From GCA-020352575 sp964600365 (lineage in GTDB: Bacteria; Actinomycetota; Acidimicrobiia; Spongiisociales; JAENVV01), in NCBI GenBank assembly GCA_964600365.1, contig CAZRJG010000071.1, positions 1 to 11,209 on the forward strand: a stretch of 11,209 nt of DNA, given 5' to 3'. The position numbers were made by a program, and so were the translations under genes. Of this stretch, positions 4,947 through 11,209 are shown piece by piece. The notes under the pieces were generated by a model. The model worked only from the letters and a program-made list of their open reading frames with translations. It was not told where the DNA came from and did not search any database. Numbering within the stretch: position 1 is the first letter of the stretch; each line of letters opens with the position of its first letter.

Positions 4947-6425
4947 TCACAGTTGGGCGGCGCGGGCGAGGGAGTCCGCGAGGCCTGGGAGGAAGCCGAG
5001 GACGAAGGTCATCACGGCGGCGAGGCCGATGGCCAGCTGGAGGGAACCCGAGATCGGCTTCGTGTCCTTCTCCGGTGTGTCCGGAGCGGGATCGAACCAC
5101 ATGGCCTTGACGACCCTCGCGTAGTAGTAGAAGGCGATGACGGCGTTCACCGCGGCGATGACTGCCAGCGTGATCGCCCACGACTCCCCTGCGCCGATCG
5201 CCGAGGAGAACATGGCGAACTTCGCGTACCAGCCGGCGAGCGGCGGGATGCCGGCGAGGCTGAAGAAGAACACCGCTCCAAGGAACGCAAGGCCGGGGGC
5301 CCGGGTACCGAGACCTGCAAACGAGCTGACGAGGCCCGAGCCCGTGCGGCGGGACGCAGCAATCACGATGCCGAAGGCGCCGAGGTTCATGAAGGCGTAG
5401 ATCGTGATGTAGATGATCGAGGCCGAGAACGTCTCGCCGAGGTCGGCGCCCGCCACGGCGGCGGCGCCGAAGGGGACGAGGATGAAGCCGGCCTGGGCGA
5501 CCGAGGAGTAGGCGAGCAGGCGGACGATGTTCGTCTGGTTGAGCGCAGAGAGGTTGCCGAGCGTCATAGAGAGCGCAGCGAGGATCCACAGCGTCGGGGC
5601 CCAGATCTCCCGGGCCGAGGCGAAGGCCTGGTAACAGACCACGAGGAGGCCGACGAAACCCGCAGCCTTCGACGACACCGACAGGTAGGCGGTCACCGGG
5701 GTGGGAGCACCCTCGTACGTATCCGGCGCCCAGAAGTGGAAGGGCACCGCGGAGATCTTGAAGGCGAAACCGGTCATCACGAAGAGCACCGCGAGGACTG
5801 CGGCCGGGCGGGTCGCATCGTTGGCAAGGAGGCCCTCGAGGGCCGTGTTCACCGCAGCGAAGTCGACCGAACCGGTGAGCCCGTAGACGAACGACATGCC
5901 CCAACCGAGCATCGCAGCCGAGAGGACACCGATGAGGAAGAACTTGAGTGCCGACTCGTTGGAGCGGGAGTCACCCTTGCGCCAGCCCGAGAGGAGGAAG
6001 AGCGGGGCGGTCACGAGCTCGAGGGCGATGAAGAGCGTGATGAAGTCACGCGCCGACGCCAGGGCGAGCGTGCCGAGGATCGAGCTGAGGAGCAGGTAGT
6101 AGTACTCGCCCTCGTAGTACCGGTCGGACTCGATGTATCCCACCGACATGAGGAGCACGAGGTACCCAGCGGCGAGGAAGAGTGCCTTGAGGACGAGTGC
6201 GAAGTCGTCCACGACCCATGACCCGTCGAGCATCGTGCGGGCGGCGTCGTCGCCGATCATGGCGATGAGCGGGACGGCGGCAACCATGAGGCCGATCACC
6301 GAGACCACGCCCGTCCAGTACTTCTGCGACTTGGGCAGCAGCAGGTCGAGCGTCAGCACGGCCATGATCGTCAGTGCAACTGCGATCTCTGGGCCGAGGG
6401 CCAGGTAGTCGATCTCGTAGGTCAT
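4947..6425 (-). CDS. nuoN: NADH-quinone oxidoreductase subunit N
   Basis: A 492-residue antiporter-like proton-pumping subunit of the complex I membrane arm. About 14 hydrophobic spans run through the length. The conserved charges of the pump are visible: Glu136 (LFIALELVTAP), Lys161 (SALKFFLIG), Lys223 (GFAFKISAVPFHFWAPD) and Lys253 (SVSSKAAGF). The loop APDTYEGAPTPVTAYLS is a signature of NuoN. The C-terminal SLAGIPPLAGWYAKF is also typical. The ATG at 6425 has AGGA 7 nt upstream and lies 9 nt after the nuoM stop. This is the last nuo gene; the next gene encodes the MidA/NDUFAF7-type methyltransferase. Confidence 0.97.
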   Translation of the reverse strand: MTYEIDYLALGPEIAVALTIMAVLTLDLLLPKSQKYWTGVVSVIGLMVAAVPLIAMIGDDAARTMLDGSWVVDDFALVLKALFLAAGYLVLLMSVGYIESDRYYEGEYYYLLLSSILGTLALASARDFITLFIALELVTAPLFLLSGWRKGDSRSNESALKFFLIGVLSAAMLGWGMSFVYGLTGSVDFAAVNTALEGLLANDATRPAAVLAVLFVMTGFAFKISAVPFHFWAPDTYEGAPTPVTAYLSVSSKAAGFVGLLVVCYQAFASAREIWAPTLWILAALSMTLGNLSALNQTNIVRLLAYSSVAQAGFILVPFGAAAVAGADLGETFSASIIYITIYAFMNLGAFGIVIAASRRTGSGLVSSFAGLGTRAPGLAFLGAVFFFSLAGIPPLAGWYAKFAMFSSAIGAGESWAITLAVIAAVNAVIAFYYYARVVKAMWFDPAPDTPEKDTKPISGSLQLAIGLAAVMTFVLGFLPGLADSLARAAQL

Positions 6426-6434
6426 GAGTGGGTC

Positions 6435-8003
6435 CTAACCCCCGAAGGCGCGTTGGACGAGCGCTTCCACAGCAGGGTTGGTGGCACCGAACACGAGCTT
6501 CGGCCAGACTCCGAGGACGACCGTGAAGATGAGGAGCGGCACCCACGCCGCCGCCTCGTGGACGTCCATGTCGTGGAACTCCTTGCCCTCCCACTCGGCC
6601 TTCGGCTCGCCGAGGTTCACCTTCTGGAGCATCCAGAGGAGGTAGCCGGCGGTGAGGACCGTGCCGATGGCGCCCGTCACCATTGCACCGCGGAACAGCG
6701 TGGTGTCGAGGCCCGGGAGCGGGTTGTAGGCACCCAGGAGCGCCATGAACTCGCCCCAGAACCCGGCAAGGCCGGGAAGGCCGAGGGAGGCCATTGCGGT
6801 GAAGGAGAGGATCCAGCCGAGCTTCGGCATGAGCTTGAGGTTGCCGCCGAGCCGGGACATCTCACGGGTGTGGTAGCGGTGGTGCATCGAGCCGGCCAGG
6901 AAGAAGAGGAGGCCGGTGATCACGCCATGGGCGACCATGCCGATGATCGAGGCGTTGATGCCGATGTCGGTCATCGTGGCGATGCCGAGCATCACGAAGC
7001 CCATGTGGCCGACCGACGAGAACGCGATGAGCCGCTTCATGTCGGTCTGGGCGAGGCACGCCAGCGAGCCGTAGATGATCCCGATCACCGCCAGGATCGC
7101 GATCGCCGGGGCGAACTCCTTCGCCTGCTCCGGCAGGATCGGGATGGCGATCCGGATGAAGCCGTAGGAACCGAGCTTCAGGAGGATGGCGGCGAGCAGC
7201 ACCGAGCCGACCGTCGGGGCGGCGGTGTGGGCGTCGGGGAGCCACGTGTGGAACGGCCACATCGGCACCTTCACCGCGAAGCAGAGTCCGAGGCCGGCGA
7301 AGATCCACCCCGCGAACGGGAGGGCGCCGAGGGCGGGGGCCTGGGCGATGAGCTCGGGGATCGAGAAGGTCTGCGGATCCGAGTTGAAATAGAGGGCCAG
7401 GAAGCCCAGCAGCATGAAGGCGGAGCCGAAGAGCGTGAAGACGAAGAACTTCAGCGACGCGTAGAGACGGGTCTCCATCGTGACGCCGAAGATCGGGATC
7501 GTCCGGGGGGTCTTGTCACCCCAGATGCCGATCATGAAGTACATCGGCAGCAGCACGACCTCGAAGAAGATGAAGAACAGCACGAGGTCGAGGGCGATGA
7601 ACGTCCCGTTCATCCCGGCGAGCAGGATGAGGATGAGCATCAGGAACGCCTTCGGGTTCCTTGGCTCCTCCCAGTGCTCCCACGAGTAGATGATCGCCAG
7701 CAGCGTCACGAACGCCGAGAGGACGAGCAGCGGGAGGCTGATGCCGTCGATGCCGACGAGGTACTGGGCGTCGATGCCGGGGATCCAGGGGCGGTCGGTA
7801 CCCAACTGGAAGGCGGCTCCGTTGCCGTAGTCGAAGACGAGTGCAGCGCCCACCGTGAGGGCGAGCGTCACGAGGGCGGTCAGGAGGGCGACCACCTTCT
7901 GGAGCGATTCATTCGCTTTGGGCGAGAGCCCAATCAGTACGGCGCCGACCAAGGGGAGCGCCACCGTGAGGGTGAGCCCCGCGCCGTTGTCCCAGAGTTC
8001 CAT
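6435..8003 (-). CDS. nuoM: NADH-quinone oxidoreductase subunit M
   Basis: A 522-residue antiporter-like proton-pumping subunit of complex I. Signatures are VGIDGISLPLLVLSAFVT near 83-100, Glu148 in FFIFFEVVLLPMYFMIGIWG, Lys185 in YASLKFFVFT, and the central box AVKVPMWPFHTWLPDAHT with Lys245 and His252. It is followed by AAPTVGSVLLAAILLKLGSY with Lys276. Length and order of spans are normal for NuoM. The ATG at 8003 is preceded by AGGAGG with an 11-nt spacer, and the gene begins 20 nt after the nuoL stop. The stop is TAG. Confidence 0.97.
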   Translation of the reverse strand: MELWDNGAGLTLTVALPLVGAVLIGLSPKANESLQKVVALLTALVTLALTVGAALVFDYGNGAAFQLGTDRPWIPGIDAQYLVGIDGISLPLLVLSAFVTLLAIIYSWEHWEEPRNPKAFLMLILILLAGMNGTFIALDLVLFFIFFEVVLLPMYFMIGIWGDKTPRTIPIFGVTMETRLYASLKFFVFTLFGSAFMLLGFLALYFNSDPQTFSIPELIAQAPALGALPFAGWIFAGLGLCFAVKVPMWPFHTWLPDAHTAAPTVGSVLLAAILLKLGSYGFIRIAIPILPEQAKEFAPAIAILAVIGIIYGSLACLAQTDMKRLIAFSSVGHMGFVMLGIATMTDIGINASIIGMVAHGVITGLLFFLAGSMHHRYHTREMSRLGGNLKLMPKLGWILSFTAMASLGLPGLAGFWGEFMALLGAYNPLPGLDTTLFRGAMVTGAIGTVLTAGYLLWMLQKVNLGEPKAEWEGKEFHDMDVHEAAAWVPLLIFTVVLGVWPKLVFGATNPAVEALVQRAFGG

Positions 8004-8023
8004 GTGTGTGTCTTCCTCCTGCT

Positions 8024-10102
8024 TTACCTGAACAGTGCGAAACCGATGACGAGTGCGACGGCGCCAAGGATGAAGGCGCCGGCGTACTGCTGGACACGAC
8101 CCGTCTGGAGCTTCCGGAGGAGCCCGCCCGAGCCGCCTGCGGCGCCGGCCATCGCGTTCACCGCGTAGTCGATGCCGCGCTGGTCCAACCCGCCGTACAC
8201 GAACTTGCCGAGCACCGCCATGGAGAGGCCCACGGCGTTCACGATCGCGTCGATCACGTACGAGTTGATCCAGTCGATCCCCCGGGCGATCGGGCCCTTG
8301 ATGAGCCCGACGAGCCAGAGGTAGAAGTCGTCGATGTAGTACTTCCGCTCGAGGAGCGGGTACAGGCCCGGGATCCGGAACGTGTCACGGGCGGCCTGGG
8401 TCTCCGCGTCCCTGCTGAAGAGCATCCAGCCGATCCCAATGCCGAGGAGGGCAGCAGCGAGCCCGGGGAGTGCCACCTCCCACTCGGTCGCCTCGAACCA
8501 CGAGGCGCCCTCGGGATGGTGTTCGTTGATGTAGAGGGCGCGGGTGCCCAGCCATTTGGTGAAGCCCGTGTACACGCCGGGCATGTTCACCCAGCCGATG
8601 CCCACGGAGAACGCCCCGAGGATCATCAGCGGCCAGGTCATGATCGGCTCGGACTCGTGCGGGTGCCCGTGGCCCTTGTACTCGCCGAAGAACGTCAGGG
8701 CGATCGTCCGGGTCATGTAGAAGGCGGTGATGAAGGCGCCGATCGTGGCCACCCACAGCACGAAGTTGGCCTGGGCGGCGAGGCCCTCGGGGGCGTGGTT
8801 GAGGCCGACGAGGATCTCGTCCTTCGACCAGTATCCCGAGAGCGGGATGATCCCGGCGAGGGCCAGTGAGGCGATCACGAAGGTCGTGTACGTGCGGGGC
8901 ATGAACTTGCGGAGCCCACCCATGTCATGCATGTCGTTGGAGTGCACGGCGTGGATCGTCGAACCCGCACCGAGGAAGAGCAACGCCTTGAAGAACGCGT
9001 GGGTGAAGAGGTGGAACAAGCCGGCGGTGTAGGCACCGGCCCCGAGGGCGGTGACCATGTAGCCGAGCTGGGAGAGCGTCGAGTAGGCGAGCACCTTCTT
9101 GATGTCGCGCTGGACGAGGGCGAGCAAGCCGGTGAGCACGAGGGTGATGGCGCCGATCCACATCACGTACTGCTGGGCCTCGGGGCCAGCCATCGCCTCG
9201 TAGAAGGGGAACATCCTGCCGAGGAGGTACACGCCGGCGGTCACCATCGTCGCCGCGTGCATGAGCGCCGAGACCGGGGTGGGGCCGGCCATCGCGTCGG
9301 GGAGCCAGACATGGAGGGGGAACTGCGCCGACTTCCCCATCGCGCCGATGAACAGCAGGATCGCTCCGCCCACGGCGACCGCACCGAGCGTCTCGGACTC
9401 GTGGGTCGCGGCGTAGAGGATGTCGGAGATCCGGAAGGTGCCCACGGCCATGCCGAGGGTGATCGCACCGATGATGAGGCCGACGTCGGCGACCTTGTTG
9501 GTGAAGAACGCCTTCATGCCGGCGCTCGAGTTCTCCTTGTCCTCCCAGTAGTGCCCGATGAGGAGGTACGAGGCAACGCCGACGAGCTCCCAGCCGACGA
9601 TGAGCTGGGCGAGGTTCGGTGAGGCGACGAGCACGAGCATGGCGCCGGCGAACATCGTGAAGGCGCTGAAGAACCCGGCGTACCGGATCTCGCCCTTCAT
9701 GTACCCCTTCGCGTACGTGAACACGAGCAGCGACACCGTGCCCACCACGAAGTACATCATCGACGAGAGGCCGTCGACGATCCATCCCCACTCGAGCACC
9801 CACCCGGAGCCGATCTCGGCGATCACGATGCTCTTCTCGTAGAGCACGCCCTCGGTCACCTGGAGGAAGAAGATCCAGGCGGAGTGGAGGAAGACGTACC
9901 CCATGGTGCCGAGGGCGAGTCGGTGTCCCCACTTCTCGTTGTTGCCGCCGAGCAGGGCGATGAGCCCTGCGGCGACGAACGGGAGGACGAGGATGATCCA
10001 CGCGTTTTCGACCGCCCAGCCCGAGGTGATGTTGGCGGAGGTCGGGACCTTCTCGCCTTCTTCGGCGAAGCGGAACAGGACGGTGGAGAGGTTCGCCAGC
10101 AC
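8024..10102 (-). CDS. nuoL: NADH-quinone oxidoreductase subunit L
   Basis: A 692-residue distal proton-pumping subunit of complex I. Key features are Glu172 (LIVGWELVGVASYLLIG), Lys203 (FFTNKVADVG) and Lys257 with His264 (GKSAQFPLHVWLPDAMAG). GPTPVSALMHAATMVTAGVY and HAFFKALLFLGAGS follow. A C-terminal half with the lateral helix region (YYIDDFYLWLV) ends in a terminal span. The GTG at 10102 is one base after the nuoK stop, with only a weak GGGG upstream. About 30 residues precede the usual NuoL beginning (VENAWIILVLPF); no other ATG, GTG or TTG codon occurs between, so this N-terminal extension looks genuine. Confidence 0.96.
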   Translation of the reverse strand: MLANLSTVLFRFAEEGEKVPTSANITSGWAVENAWIILVLPFVAAGLIALLGGNNEKWGHRLALGTMGYVFLHSAWIFFLQVTEGVLYEKSIVIAEIGSGWVLEWGWIVDGLSSMMYFVVGTVSLLVFTYAKGYMKGEIRYAGFFSAFTMFAGAMLVLVASPNLAQLIVGWELVGVASYLLIGHYWEDKENSSAGMKAFFTNKVADVGLIIGAITLGMAVGTFRISDILYAATHESETLGAVAVGGAILLFIGAMGKSAQFPLHVWLPDAMAGPTPVSALMHAATMVTAGVYLLGRMFPFYEAMAGPEAQQYVMWIGAITLVLTGLLALVQRDIKKVLAYSTLSQLGYMVTALGAGAYTAGLFHLFTHAFFKALLFLGAGSTIHAVHSNDMHDMGGLRKFMPRTYTTFVIASLALAGIIPLSGYWSKDEILVGLNHAPEGLAAQANFVLWVATIGAFITAFYMTRTIALTFFGEYKGHGHPHESEPIMTWPLMILGAFSVGIGWVNMPGVYTGFTKWLGTRALYINEHHPEGASWFEATEWEVALPGLAAALLGIGIGWMLFSRDAETQAARDTFRIPGLYPLLERKYYIDDFYLWLVGLIKGPIARGIDWINSYVIDAIVNAVGLSMAVLGKFVYGGLDQRGIDYAVNAMAGAAGGSGGLLRKLQTGRVQQYAGAFILGAVALVIGFALFR

Positions 10103-10103
10103 G

Positions 10104-10409
10104 TCAGCCCCGCATCAGGTTGAAGTCGTCGATGTTGGCGGTCTCCCGGCTGCGGAAGACGAGGAGCACGATGGCGAGGCCGATACCGACCTCGGCGGCG
10201 GCGATCGTGATCATGAAGATCGTGAAGACCTGGCCCGTGGCGAGCGCGTCACGCACCCATGCCTCGAAGGCGATGAGGTTGATGTTCACGGCGTTGAGCA
10301 TGAGTTCGATCGAGAGCAGGACCATCACCGCATTGCGGCGGGCGAGCAGGCCGTAGACGCCGATCGAGAAGAGCGCCGAGGAGAGCAGGAGGTACTGGAC
10401 CAGCGTCAT
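10104..10409 (-). CDS. nuoK: NADH-quinone oxidoreductase subunit K
   Basis: A 101-residue, three-span membrane subunit of complex I, the standard NuoK length. The two conserved membrane glutamates of the proton path are Glu35 (LLSIELMLNAVNIN) and Glu73 (ITIAAAEVGIGLAI). The C-terminal DDFNLMRG matches the family ending. The ATG at 10409 is chosen for length and homology; AAGGA lies 9 nt upstream. Its first bases overlap the stop of the 36-codon gene upstream (ATGA), indicating coupled translation. The longer open frame reaching 10553 would run through that gene and is not used. Confidence 0.97.
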   Translation of the reverse strand: MTLVQYLLLSSALFSIGVYGLLARRNAVMVLLSIELMLNAVNINLIAFEAWVRDALATGQVFTIFMITIAAAEVGIGLAIVLLVFRSRETANIDDFNLMRG

Positions 10410-10516
10410 TCGTCGCCATCCTTGTCGAGGACGGCCACGAGGGTGAACGCCGTTGCGACGAGCACCGCCACGATGATGGCGACGCCCAACACCATGCCGA
10501 TCAGGGTGAGGCTCAT
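10406..10516 (-). CDS. 36-residue single-span membrane protein between nuoJ and nuoK
   Basis: An ATG at 10516 opens a frame of 36 codons ending in TGA at 10406-10408. The product begins MSLTLIGMVLGVAIIVAV, has one hydrophobic span at about residues 4-30, and ends in a charged tail, LDKDGDE. Its start overlaps the nuoJ stop (ATGA at 10513-10516) and its stop overlaps the nuoK start (ATGA at 10406-10409), and GGGAG stands 6 nt before its ATG. The classical nuoJ and nuoK genes are normally adjacent, so the gene fills what would otherwise be an unusual 107-nt gap. It is a candidate accessory subunit or assembly peptide of the complex I membrane arm. I do not recognise a named family. Confidence 0.75.
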   Translation of the reverse strand: MSLTLIGMVLGVAIIVAVLVATAFTLVAVLDKDGDE

Positions 10517-11049
10517 ATGGAACTCCCTTCATCCTCGGCGGGTGTGAGGTCACGTCGGGCCAGCACGATGCCGCCGATGAGGGCAGCGAGCAGGACGAAC
10601 GAGATCAGCTCGAACGGGATCACGAACCGCCCGAAGATGGCAATCGAGATGGTGTCGGTGCTCGTCGCCGTGCCGATCCCCTCGAGGGTGCTGTCGCCGA
10701 AGGCAGTGATGCTCGCCCAGCTGAGCGTGGCGAACAGGATGAGGGCGGTGATGGCGGCGAAGCCCCGTCGCTCATTGTCGAGCGAGACCTCGCGGCCGAT
10801 GGGCGCCCGGGTGATCATGATCCCGAAGAGGAACAGCACGATCACCGCGCCGACGTAGACGAGGATGAGCACCCAGCCCACGAACTCCGCGCCGAGCAGG
10901 AGGAAGAGGGCGGCCGATGCGACGAGCGTCGCCACGAGGCCGAGGGCGGCGTGGATGAGGTTGCGGCTGAGCACCACGAAGCACGCACCGCCGATCGCCG
11001 CCAGGGCGAAGGCGAGGAAGACCCAGTTGGTGGCGAGGGAGAGATCCAT
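10513..11049 (-). CDS. nuoJ: NADH-quinone oxidoreductase subunit J
   Basis: A 178-residue, five-span membrane subunit of complex I. The third span carries the family hallmark GAEFVGWVLILVYVGAVIVL (53-72), with Glu55 and Tyr65 in the region that forms the flexible pi-bulge coupling quinone chemistry to pumping. Spans lie near 8-26, 32-52, 58-79, 95-113 and 144-164. The ATG at 11049 overlaps the nuoI stop by one base (TGATG), with GGAG 5 nt upstream. The stop overlaps the start of the small downstream gene. Confidence 0.96.
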   Translation of the reverse strand: MDLSLATNWVFLAFALAAIGGACFVVLSRNLIHAALGLVATLVASAALFLLLGAEFVGWVLILVYVGAVIVLFLFGIMITRAPIGREVSLDNERRGFAAITALILFATLSWASITAFGDSTLEGIGTATSTDTISIAIFGRFVIPFELISFVLLAALIGGIVLARRDLTPAEDEGSSI

Positions 11050-11209
11050 CAGGACTCCAATGCCGGCTGCTCGGGAACGGTCTCCATCCAGTCCTGGAGC
11101 TTGTCCTTGGCGTGGAGGAGGTCACCCATCTCGTACTCCGAGTACTCGTACTCGGGGCTCCAGAAGAGGGCGTCGAAGGGGCAGACCTCGACGCAGATGC
11201 CGCAGTACA
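11049..11209 (-). CDS. nuoI: NADH-quinone oxidoreductase subunit I, C-terminal fragment (runs off right edge)
   Basis: Only the last 52 residues are present. They begin in the second 4Fe-4S motif (YCGICVEVCPFDALFW, three of its cysteines visible) and continue with SPEYEYSEYEMGDLLHAKDK, the usual NuoI ending, then a short tail ending PALES. NuoI holds clusters N6a and N6b, which lead electrons to N2 near the quinone site. The stop overlaps the nuoJ start. Confidence 0.95.
   Translation of the reverse strand, partial: YCGICVEVCPFDALFWSPEYEYSEYEMGDLLHAKDKLQDWMETVPEQPALES

Noticed and set aside
4065..6221. A 718-codon open frame on the plus strand, antisense to nuoN and the methyltransferase gene
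   Set aside because: Its composition (long runs rich in Arg, Glu, Gly, His and Asp) is typical of a GC-rich shadow frame, and the opposite strand encodes clearly recognisable proteins.
6453..8168. A 571-codon open frame on the plus strand, antisense to nuoM
   Set aside because: Same charged low-complexity shadow composition; nuoM on the other strand has all conserved residues.

Overview
The window is GC-rich (roughly two-thirds G+C by eye), densely packed bacterial chromosome. The EF-Tu N-terminus, the Thr(GGU)-Met(CAU) tRNA pair beside translation genes (the same pair lies beside rpmG2 in Mycobacterium tuberculosis), the small overlapping nuo genes and strong codon GC bias point to an actinobacterium. 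Acidimicrobiia or a related uncultured lineage is my best guess, but this is inference only.

Layout. Positions 1-463, read on the minus strand, hold three tRNA genes in the order Tyr(GTA), Thr(GGT), Met(CAT), then the first codons of tuf, which runs off the left edge. A 115-bp divergent spacer (464-578) separates this cluster from two overlapping plus-strand genes: a DUF2157-type polytopic membrane protein (579-1496) and a membrane-anchored protein with a beta-rich extracytoplasmic domain (1493-2125). From 2115 to the right edge everything is on the minus strand. In transcription order it reads nuoI (3' end only), nuoJ, an unannotated-looking 36-codon gene, nuoK, nuoL, nuoM, nuoN, then a MidA/NDUFAF7-type methyltransferase, msrA and htpX. 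The htpX 3' end overlaps that of the plus-strand pair by 11 bp.

How it fits together. NuoI carries the last iron-sulfur clusters of the peripheral arm of complex I, and NuoJ, K, L, M and N form its proton-pumping membrane arm. The next gene encodes the family of NDUFAF7, a mitochondrial complex I assembly methyltransferase, so the tail of the operon plausibly supplies an assembly factor. After it come a methionine sulfoxide reductase and a membrane metalloprotease, both protein-damage functions.

The most notable observations are: (1) a 36-residue single-span membrane protein gene between nuoJ and nuoK, coupled on both sides by ATGA overlaps and a candidate extra small subunit of complex I; (2) a GC-rich palindromic repeat present twice within 400 bp, once inserted in frame in the methyltransferase gene and once between nuoN and that gene, where its end supplies the GGAGGT ribosome binding site. 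I see no CRISPR array, insertion sequence, phage gene or defence system. No stretch over 300 bases lacks a gene.
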